Below are positions 16,668 to 23,568 of a stretch of 64,000 bases of DNA, piece after piece. Both the position numbers and the translations under genes were made by a program. A model generated the notes under the pieces. The model did no database searches. It worked only from the letters and a program-made list of their open reading frames with translations, and was not told the DNA's origin. Every line of letters starts with the position of its first letter. Within the stretch, counting starts at the first letter, position 1. The stretch comes from JABGQS01 sp963666505. Lineage in GTDB: Bacteria > Bacillota > Clostridia > Christensenellales > SZUA-584. Location of the stretch: assembly GCA_963666505.2 (NCBI GenBank), contig CAXXXL010000003.1, positions 744,001-808,000 of the forward strand, in the 5' to 3' direction.

Positions 16668-17783
16668 TTATGCCTCCTTCCAAAAGCTATAGTTACTTGT
16701 CAGATGTTCAAGTAAAAGCTTAACAGTTTGTTTTTCTTGAGGAGATGGTTCGGCCACACTTTCATTTGCAAGCGTGGAATGACTTGTAAATTGGATAATA
16801 CGATTGTAATAAGCTTCTTTGTTGTCCGGCAATAATTCAGACCATTTTGGGAATCCAAGAAAATTAGCTGTTTTTTCATATAGGTTTCTTAAAAGAGTAA
16901 AATGATATTTTTGTACTTGATTATTTTCAATGGCTTCTTCTAGAGTCTTCTTCAAATGCAAATGATAAGAAAAACTCTTATTTGAGTCTCCACTTTTTTC
17001 TTGCAGCTCAAAAGTACCATCTTCTAGACGGTCTAGCATATAGCAGGTCTTTGTATTAATTTCATTATAGAGTACATTAAAAAAAATAGGATTGTGTGTT
17101 GTAATAACAAACTTTAGTCCGGAGTCACTTCTTTTGATCAAATGAGCTAAGTCTACAGCCAACTGAATCAGATGGTTATCATCTAATGAAGTAACTGGGT
17201 CATCAATAAACACAAATTCTAATTGATTAAGCTTGTCTGTCTCTCTTTCGCTTGGCTCAGGTATATTCAACACATCAATAACTTGATCAAGCAAGCTATA
17301 AAAAACACTCCAAATAAAGCTGCTTTCTTCGCCTTTGGAAATTTTGATATTATGTAAAGATCCTTCATTCCCTTGTTCAAAAGAAAATGTAACCTCCGTA
17401 AAACTCGGATTAAATCTAGGAGTTAATGCACGACTTGTATAATTCTGAAATTGACTAATAACGTTTTGATCTTGCCCTTGTTCATCTAACACCCATTCAG
17501 TAAAAGAGTTTGGTTGGATTTTAAGCTTTAAATCAACATCATTTTCTAAATCATTGTCCCAATAAAACAGGTCTTCCGTAAAAGCATTATAGTAAATGAC
17601 TATTTTGCTTGCTAGCCCTGTTTCTTCTGACTCACTATCATCTTTGGGTGACACCAATAATCTAAATTTTCTTGATAGCCTTGTTTTGCCATTTCCATTA
17701 AAAGCATAAATTAATTGAACTTTTTTCTCATTGGCTCTTAACTGTTGTGCAATTTCATTTAAACTCTTTCCCATACTATGCAT
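16668..17783 (-). CDS. prrC: PrrC-like anticodon nuclease (ATPase-controlled tRNA ribonuclease)
   Basis: 371 residues (or 368 from Met4, MGKSLNEI, which matches the usual N-terminus). An ABC-type ATPase comes first: Walker A FNGNGKT (28-34), Walker B VFIDDP (191-196) with SLDD, and His-loop VITTHN. Then comes a segment GDSNKSFSYHL (265-275) corresponding to the PrrC box. The C-terminal part carries Arg299-x3-Glu303 (RNLYE) and His335, with exactly the spacing of the E. coli PrrC triad Arg320, Glu324, His356. In E. coli, PrrC is held silent by the type IC enzyme EcoprrI and cleaves tRNA-Lys when phage disables restriction. Gene position between hsdS and hsdR is the same. The tRNA target here is unknown. 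Confidence 0.92.
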   Translation of the reverse strand: MHSMGKSLNEIAQQLRANEKKVQLIYAFNGNGKTRLSRKFRLLVSPKDDSESEETGLASKIVIYYNAFTEDLFYWDNDLENDVDLKLKIQPNSFTEWVLDEQGQDQNVISQFQNYTSRALTPRFNPSFTEVTFSFEQGNEGSLHNIKISKGEESSFIWSVFYSLLDQVIDVLNIPEPSERETDKLNQLEFVFIDDPVTSLDDNHLIQLAVDLAHLIKRSDSGLKFVITTHNPIFFNVLYNEINTKTCYMLDRLEDGTFELQEKSGDSNKSFSYHLHLKKTLEEAIENNQVQKYHFTLLRNLYEKTANFLGFPKWSELLPDNKEAYYNRIIQFTSHSTLANESVAEPSPQEKQTVKLLLEHLTSNYSFWKEA

Positions 17784-18933
17784 CTACCCCCTCTTTTGGG
17801 AAGCTAAGAAGCATATTACGATAATATTCGTATTGTTTCTGACGTAATTCTATTTCACGAGGCAAACCCTCGTAAATTGATGCTGTTAAAACATCGAACT
17901 TGTCTAAGATAGACACAATCCTCTTTTTTTCTATTGGTAATGGATCTGGAATCATGATATTGTTCAGATTCCTCTGATTTAACTTTGGTTGCGCTGCACC
18001 CGAAATATATGGTGCTAAATCAATATGATTTAAATAAAATTCCACAAATCTACGATCTTCGTAAGTATCGAACTTGAGTACATGAGCATGATTATTGACC
18101 CATATTTTCCCGCTCGCACTAAATGCAATTGGTGTACTTCTAGCGAGCAAGTTTGCTCCATCCTCAGATACAAGCAAAAAATCCCCGTTAAAAATATAAT
18201 CTTTCACATAATCAACTATACCAGATGCCCCATAATAAGGTATATCACCAAATTCTCTTGAACCACTGGTAATAGGTCTACGCATTGAATCCAAATTCTC
18301 TGCTAGCACACCTAACGGCTTCCACTCAACTTCACCGTTTTCAAAAGTCAACAACTTATCACGATAATGCTCATATTGTTTTTTACGAGCTGTAAGCTCT
18401 GCTGTAAGCTCTGCTGTAAGCTCTGCTGTAAGCTCTGTAAAAGTATCTAAAATTCGAACTATTTCCTCTTGCACATTAAGAGGTGGGATGGGTATTTGAA
18501 TTTTAGCTACCTGATTACTCATTAACTTAGGGTTACCCATACCGGAATAAACATATTTTTTTGCTTCAATTGAGAGCCAATAGAATAAATATTTATAGTC
18601 CAATTCTGTAGTGTTGCTTATTTTTATTAATCCACAAACATTTGTAATTGAAAACTTTCCTGTTCGATGAAAAACCGTACCTGCATTAGCACCATCAGTT
18701 GTCCAAGTAATAAACTCACCTTCAAAATCAAAAGTATTTATTTTCCCGATTTCGCCGTTATTTGCTGTTTGGGAACTGTATACAGGGTAATCTCCAGCGT
18801 TATCCTCTAAGTATACTTTTGACATTACACGCCCACGCATTAGTTCGGCTACTTTGTTTTCTCCCTGAGATAAAGGTCTCCATTCAACCTCAACCCCATC
18901 AAGGAGATTCTCCATAAAATTCGGCTTCATCAT
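17776..18933 (-). CDS. hsdS: Type I restriction specificity subunit with TAEL repeats
   Basis: 385 residues with two target-recognition domains (about 15-150 and 200-345), each followed by a conserved helix (QEEIVRILDTFTELTAELTA; KKRIVSILDKFDVLTASI). The first helix carries three full TAEL tetrapeptides (169-180). In type IC enzymes such as EcoR124 the number of TAEL copies sets the distance between the two half-sites recognised. HsdS binds DNA and assembles HsdM and HsdR. The ATG overlaps the hsdM stop (ATGA), and its end overlaps the start of the prrC-like gene. The recognised sequence cannot be predicted. Confidence 0.92.
   Translation of the reverse strand: MMKPNFMENLLDGVEVEWRPLSQGENKVAELMRGRVMSKVYLEDNAGDYPVYSSQTANNGEIGKINTFDFEGEFITWTTDGANAGTVFHRTGKFSITNVCGLIKISNTTELDYKYLFYWLSIEAKKYVYSGMGNPKLMSNQVAKIQIPIPPLNVQEEIVRILDTFTELTAELTAELTAELTARKKQYEHYRDKLLTFENGEVEWKPLGVLAENLDSMRRPITSGSREFGDIPYYGASGIVDYVKDYIFNGDFLLVSEDGANLLARSTPIAFSASGKIWVNNHAHVLKFDTYEDRRFVEFYLNHIDLAPYISGAAQPKLNQRNLNNIMIPDPLPIEKKRIVSILDKFDVLTASIYEGLPREIELRQKQYEYYRNMLLSFPKEGVDA
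18389..18436 (-). repeat. Four perfect 12-bp tandem repeats in hsdS
   Basis: Four identical copies of GCTGTAAGCTCT on the plus strand, encoding ELTA four times (three full TAEL units plus edges) in HsdS. Gain or loss of one 12-base unit keeps the frame and would change the spacer length of the recognition site. Confidence 0.9.
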
Positions 18934-20483
18934 GATTCTATCACCTCAATAATGTCATCAATTTCAGCGCGAAGTCTGTCTATCTTTTCTACAGTTGTTT
19001 TTATTTCTTCATTCAACTCATTGATATCGATGACCTCCCTTGTATCTTTTGCTTCTACGTAGGAACTTACAGAGAGGTTGTAATCGTATTGCTCGCTTGC
19101 GATTACATCATAATCAACGGATTTGGCTACATGAGGGGTATCTTCTTTATTGTCAAAGATTTTCATAATTTTCTCAATATGTTTATCAGTAAGTATGTTA
19201 TTATTAGTCTCTTTCTTAAAGAACTCCTCACCACTTGCATCAATAAATTGAGTTTTATTATCACTTTTATGCTTAGAAAGAACTAAGATATTAACCGCTA
19301 TTGAAGTCCCATAAAAAAGATTTGGTGCCAATGAAATAACAGTCTCAACAAAGTTATTATCAATCAGATATTTTCTAATTTTTTGCTCTGCGCCACCACG
19401 GTAAAAAATGCCTGGGAAACATACTATAGCAGCACGACCTTTACTAGAAAGAAAGCTAAGTGCATGAAGTACAAAGGCAAAATCGGCTTTCGATTTTGGT
19501 GCCAATATACCTGCTGGGGCAAAACGTTCATCATTAATTAGAGTTGGGTCATCACTCCCAATCCATTTTACTGAATATGGCGGATTAGAAACAATTGCAT
19601 CAAAAGGTTTTTCATCTCCAAAGTGAGGATCTAAAAGCGTATTTCCTAATGCAATATTAAACTTATCGTAGTTTATATTGTGTAAAAACATATTCATACG
19701 AGCCAGGTTATAAGTTGTATGGTTAATCTCCTGCCCATAAAAACCATCTTCGATAATATGGGCATCAAACTGTTTTTTTGCTTGTAATAACAGTGAACCT
19801 GAACCAGCGGCAGGGTCATAAATTTTATTAATTGTTGTTTGCTTGTGTATTGCTAATTGGGCTATGAGTTTAGATACACATTGCGGTGTAAAAAACTCGC
19901 CACCAGATTTTCCTGCATTGGCAGCATAATTAGATATTAAAAACTCATAGGCATCACCAAAAAGGTCAATATGATTATTTTTAAATTCCCCAAATTTAAG
20001 CCCTTCAACGCCTTTAATAACAGCAGCCAGACGACTATTTTTATCTTTTACAGTATTGCCTAACCTATTGCTTGTAGTGTCAAAATCAGCAAACAATCCT
20101 TTAATATCCAGCTCAGATGGATACCCATTTGCTGAACTTTCAATTGCAGAAAATATAGCAGCTAAATCCGTATTTAAGCTCTCATTTGTGTTGGCGCTTT
20201 TCGCAATATTGGTAAATAGCTGACTAGGATATATAAAATAACCTTTTGTTTTTATTGCATCTTCTTTAATTTCTCTAGTTATAATATCATCGGAAATTTC
20301 TGCATAATTGATACTATCGTCGCCACCTTCAATATAATTAGAAAAGTTCTCACTAATAAAACGGTAAAAAAGAGTTCCTAAAACATATTGTTTAAAATCC
20401 CAGCCATCTACAGATCCACGGACATCATTGGCTATTTTCCAGATTTGAGATTGTAATTCAGCTCGTTGTGATGCACTTGTCAT
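18930..20483 (-). CDS. hsdM: Type I DNA N6-adenine methyltransferase subunit
   Basis: 517 residues. An N-terminal helical HsdM_N domain (about 10-160) is followed by the methylase: SAM-binding motif I DPAAGSGSL (223-231) and catalytic motif IV NPPY (300-303), with GEFFTP (195-200) typical of HsdM. With HsdS it methylates adenine in the asymmetric bipartite target, protecting host DNA. GGAGG lies upstream of ATG 20483. It is the first gene of the leftward hsdM-hsdS-prrC-hsdR operon; an inverted repeat lies just upstream. Confidence 0.95.
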   Translation of the reverse strand: MTSASQRAELQSQIWKIANDVRGSVDGWDFKQYVLGTLFYRFISENFSNYIEGGDDSINYAEISDDIITREIKEDAIKTKGYFIYPSQLFTNIAKSANTNESLNTDLAAIFSAIESSANGYPSELDIKGLFADFDTTSNRLGNTVKDKNSRLAAVIKGVEGLKFGEFKNNHIDLFGDAYEFLISNYAANAGKSGGEFFTPQCVSKLIAQLAIHKQTTINKIYDPAAGSGSLLLQAKKQFDAHIIEDGFYGQEINHTTYNLARMNMFLHNINYDKFNIALGNTLLDPHFGDEKPFDAIVSNPPYSVKWIGSDDPTLINDERFAPAGILAPKSKADFAFVLHALSFLSSKGRAAIVCFPGIFYRGGAEQKIRKYLIDNNFVETVISLAPNLFYGTSIAVNILVLSKHKSDNKTQFIDASGEEFFKKETNNNILTDKHIEKIMKIFDNKEDTPHVAKSVDYDVIASEQYDYNLSVSSYVEAKDTREVIDINELNEEIKTTVEKIDRLRAEIDDIIEVIES

Positions 20484-20507
20484 CTCTTTACCTCCAATTG
20501 TTATATT

Positions 20508-20544
20508 GAGTACTCATGGAAACTATAAAAGTCCGTGAGTATTC
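20508..20544 (-). promoter_or_regulatory. Inverted repeat upstream of hsdM, possible operator
   Basis: GAGTACTCATGGA (20508-20520) and TCCGTGAGTATTC (20532-20544) pair at 11 of 13 positions around an 11-base spacer. A plausible minus-strand promoter TTCTTG-N16-TATAAA lies just upstream, so the repeat would cover the transcription start. It could be bound by a regulator of the restriction operon. Confidence 0.4.
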
Positions 20545-20574
20545 TATTTATACTCTAATATATTTCTACAAGAA

Positions 20575-20655
20575 TTATATGAAATAATAAACATTCGTGT
20601 CCGCGTCATAAACTGTAACTCGGTATGTTCTCTGATACTTTATCGAAGTACTCAT
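20575..20655 (-). CDS. Possible 26-aa peptide upstream of hsdM
   Basis: ATG at 20655 follows AGAGGTGA and reads MSTSIKYQRTYRVTVYDADT and six more residues to TAA. Composition is protein-like, but the frame is very short. It may be a leader peptide, or the 5' remnant of a gene cut off when the restriction island was inserted. I do not recognise it. Confidence 0.25.
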   Translation of the reverse strand: MSTSIKYQRTYRVTVYDADTNVYYFI

Positions 20656-20851
20656 AGCGGTCACCTCTTAAATCTATAGCTATCGCTTCTTACTATTTCT
20701 GTTTGATAGGTAAACGGTCTAGTTTGACACAACAACTAACAAATTATAACATAATATATAGTAAAACAGAAAGTATATTAGTCATCGTTGCTCTTTTATT
20801 TTTTTCCTGCAAAAATCCTAGTCTTTGTTTCTTTTCTGCTGCATTCAAGCT
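20656..20851. other. Junction between defence island and prophage, no gene seen
   Basis: About 200 AT-rich bases between the upstream region of hsdM and the end of the ImmA-like gene. I see no supported coding frame, terminator or repeat here. Confidence 0.4.
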
Positions 20852-21361
20852 TCAATATTTCAGAAACGCACTATTCGGCACTTCGGGCAGGTTAATTGTA
20901 TATCCCCGATGCATCATTCCAAAGAGCTTGAATGTCACAAGCTGCGGGTTAAAACCTATTGTGCTGCACAATTCAAAGAAATCCATGTTGTCCGCAATAC
21001 GTTCTTCAATTTCATCATCAGTAATTAGAAGTTCAGACGCAAAAAAATTAGCCTGATATTCAGTACGAGAACTCATATCAAAAAGCTTAAAATCTTTAAG
21101 CGGAGATACTTGCGCAATATCCTGATGCATGCGATCATGCCCTAGTTCATGTGTCGCTACCATCAACTGTTCACGCTCACAAAGGTTATCGTTAATAACT
21201 ATATACCGCTGATGAAGTGCAGCAAGATAAAAACCTTTAAGGTTACCAAGATCGCTCTTGAACCATAGGTTTATTTTTAACCCCATAATAATCTCAAAGG
21301 GATTTGACGATCCAAATCTATATTTTAAATTTTGTATTTCTCTAATAATGCTGTTTTGCAT
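20852..21361 (-). CDS. ImmA/IrrE-family metallopeptidase
   Basis: 169 residues. The zinc site is ATHELGHDRMH (HExxH plus a further His), typical of ImmA/IrrE (DUF955) proteases. In mobile elements such as ICEBs1, ImmA cleaves the element's own XRE repressor after DNA damage or signalling and so starts induction. AAAGGTG precedes ATG 21361. The XRE repressor gene lies immediately upstream on the same strand (93-base gap), the standard repressor-antirepressor pair. It closes the lysogeny module of the large prophage. Confidence 0.85.
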   Translation of the reverse strand: MQNSIIREIQNLKYRFGSSNPFEIIMGLKINLWFKSDLGNLKGFYLAALHQRYIVINDNLCEREQLMVATHELGHDRMHQDIAQVSPLKDFKLFDMSSRTEYQANFFASELLITDDEIEERIADNMDFFELCSTIGFNPQLVTFKLFGMMHRGYTINLPEVPNSAFLKY

Positions 21362-21454
21362 GTGTTCACACCTTTACGGCTATTTTAAATATATAGTATC
21401 ATGTTATAAGTCCAAAAAAACGGCTTTCAGAGACATCTTCATTCAACGACATCT

Positions 21455-21874
21455 TCATTTCTTTGGGCTATATTTTTTTGCTTTTGCTTTCGCGTCAAAG
21501 TAAATCTCGGTCATGGTTTGAAAGAAAGCTTCCTTGTCCTCTTCGTTCAAATCGCCGCCGGCGAATAGAGCGGATGTCTGATCGAGCAGTCTCCGGGCCT
21601 GAGCTTTACCTCGATTGCCGTATTGTTTGCCGGCCTGATCAAGGAACTCCTCCTGCTCCTGAATTTGATGCAGCTCGTCATCCGTAAGGAAATAATCAGT
21701 TCCGACATTCAATGCTCCCGAGAGAGCTATAATCATAGAGGCATTCTTAGGTTTTCTCTTGTTTGTTTCATAGAGCAGAATAGTCTGCCTGCTGACTCCG
21801 ACTTTTTCCGCAAGATCTTCCTGCGTCATTTCAGCCGCTAGCCTTGCAGCCTTTATCTTGTCACCGAACTCCAT
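21455..21874 (-). CDS. XRE-family phage repressor
   Basis: 139 residues. An N-terminal Cro/CI helix-turn-helix (KIKAARLAAEMTQEDLAEKV, then SRQTILLYETNKRKP) occupies residues 5-60. The C-terminal half is charged and helical (YFLTDDELHQIQEQEEF), with no LexA-type peptidase domain. Inactivation is therefore expected to need the ImmA-like protease next to it. CGGAGG precedes the ATG. It is divergent from the rightward early genes; palindromes in the gap are probable operators. Likely the master repressor of lysogeny. Confidence 0.85.
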   Translation of the reverse strand: MEFGDKIKAARLAAEMTQEDLAEKVGVSRQTILLYETNKRKPKNASMIIALSGALNVGTDYFLTDDELHQIQEQEEFLDQAGKQYGNRGKAQARRLLDQTSALFAGGDLNEEDKEAFFQTMTEIYFDAKAKAKKYSPKK

Positions 21875-21908
21875 TTGTGAAACCTCCGAAATTTAAACTA
21901 AAACGCTA

Positions 21909-21937
21909 TTGACAATAGAACATGTGTTCTATATAAT
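21909..21937 (+). promoter_or_regulatory. Consensus early promoter with palindromic operator between -35 and -10
   Basis: TTGACA (21909-21914), 17 bases, TATAAT (21932-21937): a perfect sigma-A promoter pointing to the early genes. The spacer holds the palindrome ATAGAAC-ATGT-GTTCTAT (21915-21932). Its core GAAC-N4-GTTC also fits the LexA box of Gram-positive bacteria, so either the XRE repressor or LexA could block this promoter. Confidence 0.75.
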
Positions 21938-21951
21938 CAAAAGCACTCGAT

Positions 21952-21967
21952 GTAAACAATGGTTTAC
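21952..21967. promoter_or_regulatory. Second palindrome, probable repressor operator
   Basis: GTAAAC-AATG-GTTTAC, six-base perfect arms with a 4-base spacer, the same spacing as the palindrome in the promoter. It lies 20 bases downstream of the early promoter's -10 box, in the divergent control region. Confidence 0.5.
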
Positions 21968-22040
21968 TTTTAAAGAATACATAAAATCCTATGTATTGTC
22001 AAGAAGTGGGTAGAGAACGAAATCCAAAGGAGGTCTTTTT

Positions 22041-22256
22041 ATGAAACAATCGGTTCAGAAAAGTAGTAAGGGTACGGCAGCAAAGAATATGCGAAAACGA
22101 ATCCAGTGCCCGAAATGCAAATCCCGAATCATAGACTCGTCATTATCGACCGTAGCAGAGATAAGAGTCTTGTCAGAAAACTCTAAACAGAAAGCGGACT
22201 TTTATATTAAGTGTTATAACTGCAACGCCGAGCTGGCGATAAGAAAACTGGGATAA
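22041..22256 (+). CDS. Small zinc-ribbon phage protein (71 aa)
   Basis: AAAGGAGGT seven bases before ATG 22041. A basic N-terminus is followed by two cysteine pairs, CPKC and CYNC, 40 residues apart, which would hold one zinc. It is the first gene behind the early promoter. Small zinc ribbons in this position occur in clostridial phages and conjugative elements; the function is not known. No enzyme motif. Confidence 0.7.
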   Translation: MKQSVQKSSKGTAAKNMRKRIQCPKCKSRIIDSSLSTVAEIRVLSENSKQKADFYIKCYNCNAELAIRKLG

Positions 22257-22590
22257 AGAAAAACTGAATAGTACCCGACCCGCTTTGGGCGCTCTCTGAG
22301 CGTAAAACCGAAGCTTAACGAGCAGTCACGGCAAACGGCATGACCCGCAGGAATGTATGCGGACAGGGCAACGGCTGACTTAACGGGATACAGGTCACCG
22401 CTCTTCGTACAGAGCACGATGCACGAGGAAGTAGATTTCATTCACCTTTAACAATTGAACCCTCAAACCAATAAACGGTTATGACATACGAGCCTGACAA
22501 GTGGCAATTTTGCTGCTTGTCAGGCTCTTTCTGTTGTGCGGCAAAACGCCTAATTGTCAGGCTCTTTTCTAACTTGAAAGGAGCCAAACA
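22257..22590 (+). other. 334-base leader region between early genes
   Basis: No supported coding frame. The first half is fairly GC-rich and could fold, but I recognise no known RNA. The end contains a strong hairpin (22490-22527) and a second copy of the TTGTCAGGCTC segment at about 22556-22566, directly before the ribosome binding site of the next gene. The layout suggests transcription attenuation or an antisense target. Confidence 0.4.
22490..22527 (+). terminator. Strong hairpin, likely attenuator or terminator
   Basis: GAGCCTGACAAG (22490-22501) pairs perfectly over 12 bases with CTTGTCAGGCTC (22516-22527), with a 14-base loop, followed by TTTCTGTTG. A downstream repeat of TTGTCAGGCTC could compete for the first arm. 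Confidence 0.55.
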
Positions 22591-22983
22591 ATGAAAATCA
22601 ATTACAGGAATGCAGACGGGAAACTTATCGAGCTGGAAGTATCCGAAGAAGTCGGAACATTCTATTTAGAATCCTTCGATGCAGAAAAGAAGAACGATCG
22701 TAAAAACTCTCGCCCAGATCGCCATACACTACTCTCCGCATTAAATTACGAAGACAAGCGATATTTCAGCGATGGTACTGATCTACTTGCTGATTTAGTC
22801 GAGTCCGAAGTCATCAGCCATGCAATGTCATGTTTAAATGAGCGCCAGAAGTATCTTGTCCGCAAGTGCCTGCTGGAAGGTTGGCCGTATACGGATCTCG
22901 CTGCCGCTGAAGGTAAAGACGAATCTGCTATTCGCCATGCCGTGGACCGCGCCAAAAAGAAACTTAGAAAATTTCTTGAATAA
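22591..22983 (+). CDS. Sigma-70 region 4-like phage regulator (130 aa)
   Basis: GAAAGGAG precedes ATG 22591. The C-terminal half has a sigma-factor region 4-type helix-turn-helix: LNERQKYLVRKCLLEGWPYT, DLAAAEG, then ESAIRHAVDRAKKKLRKFL. The N-terminal 60 residues lack the core-binding sigma region 2, so it is not a complete sigma factor. It may activate phage genes or modify host RNA polymerase, as small sigma-like proteins of clostridial prophages and conjugative elements are thought to do. Confidence 0.7.
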   Translation: MKINYRNADGKLIELEVSEEVGTFYLESFDAEKKNDRKNSRPDRHTLLSALNYEDKRYFSDGTDLLADLVESEVISHAMSCLNERQKYLVRKCLLEGWPYTDLAAAEGKDESAIRHAVDRAKKKLRKFLE

Positions 22984-23063
22984 CCGTCCGAATCCCTCCT
23001 TTCTCCTGGCATATATCAGAAGGCAAAAACGAAACCAGCCTTCGGAAAGGAAAGGTGAACTAC

Positions 23064-23315
23064 ATGAAGCACACCCTCAGCATCAGTGTTTCAAAGGAAC
23101 CGCCGGACGGCGGGATTGTCGGATGCCGCAGCATATCTGTTCGGGAAAGGCTGCTTGGGTTTCTGCTTGGAAGCAAGAGAAGACTGACAGTCATCGTTCC
23201 CGGGGACAGTGTAAAGACGCTGTCCATAGTTGAGGAAGGAGGAAAATCAGATGAGCAAAATAAGCAATATGGCTATGGCCATCGAAGACCTACGCAAATG
23301 CGCTACCACTATTAA
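23064..23315 (+). CDS. Small conserved phage protein (83 aa), unknown function
   Basis: ATG 23064 lies eight bases after AAAGG; a GTG nine bases earlier is less well placed. The first 60 residues (HTLSISVSKEPPDGGIVGCR, then RLLGFLLGSKRRLTVIVPG) are strand-rich and compact. The frame then runs over the start of the next gene and ends in a region of low constraint. I recognise the type of gene, which is common near replication genes in clostridial phages, but no function. Confidence 0.55.
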   Translation: MKHTLSISVSKEPPDGGIVGCRSISVRERLLGFLLGSKRRLTVIVPGDSVKTLSIVEEGGKSDEQNKQYGYGHRRPTQMRYHY

Positions 23316-23568
23316 CGAAACGGCCAACTTGCTGACAGAAATGTTCAGCGGCGATGAGTCCACACAGGAAGCAGATCCCACTTATGCCGAGGCGATACTT
23401 TCGCTTGAAGCGGTCAGAGCAGTCTTAGCTGAAAAGTCCCGTGTTGGCTATACCAATGAGATTCGCTCTCTGCTCCAGAAGTACGGTGCCAGTAGGCTGT
23501 CGGGTATCGACCCCGCCAACTATAATGCCCTGATTGCAGATGTGGAGGGATTGACTGATGCCACCTAA
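23251..23568 (+). CDS. Phage early helical protein (105 aa)
   Basis: ATG 23251 follows GGAAGGAGGAAAA, a strong ribosome binding site; an ATG seven codons upstream has none. The product is alpha-helical (AMAIEDLRKCATTINETANL, YAEAILSLEAVRAVLAEK) and ends in a segment LLQKYGASRLSGIDPANYNA, which looks like a small conserved tail found next to DUF2800 genes. It overlaps the DUF2800 gene by 11 bases. Function unknown. Confidence 0.65.
   Translation: MSKISNMAMAIEDLRKCATTINETANLLTEMFSGDESTQEADPTYAEAILSLEAVRAVLAEKSRVGYTNEIRSLLQKYGASRLSGIDPANYNALIADVEGLTDAT

Noticed and set aside
18389..18436. Short regular repeats as a CRISPR array
   Set aside because: The units are contiguous 12-mers without spacers, lie inside hsdS, and encode the known TAEL motif.
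22214..22441. 75-codon minus-strand frame in the early leader
   Set aside because: No ribosome binding site, opposite to the direction of the operon, and no recognisable domain.
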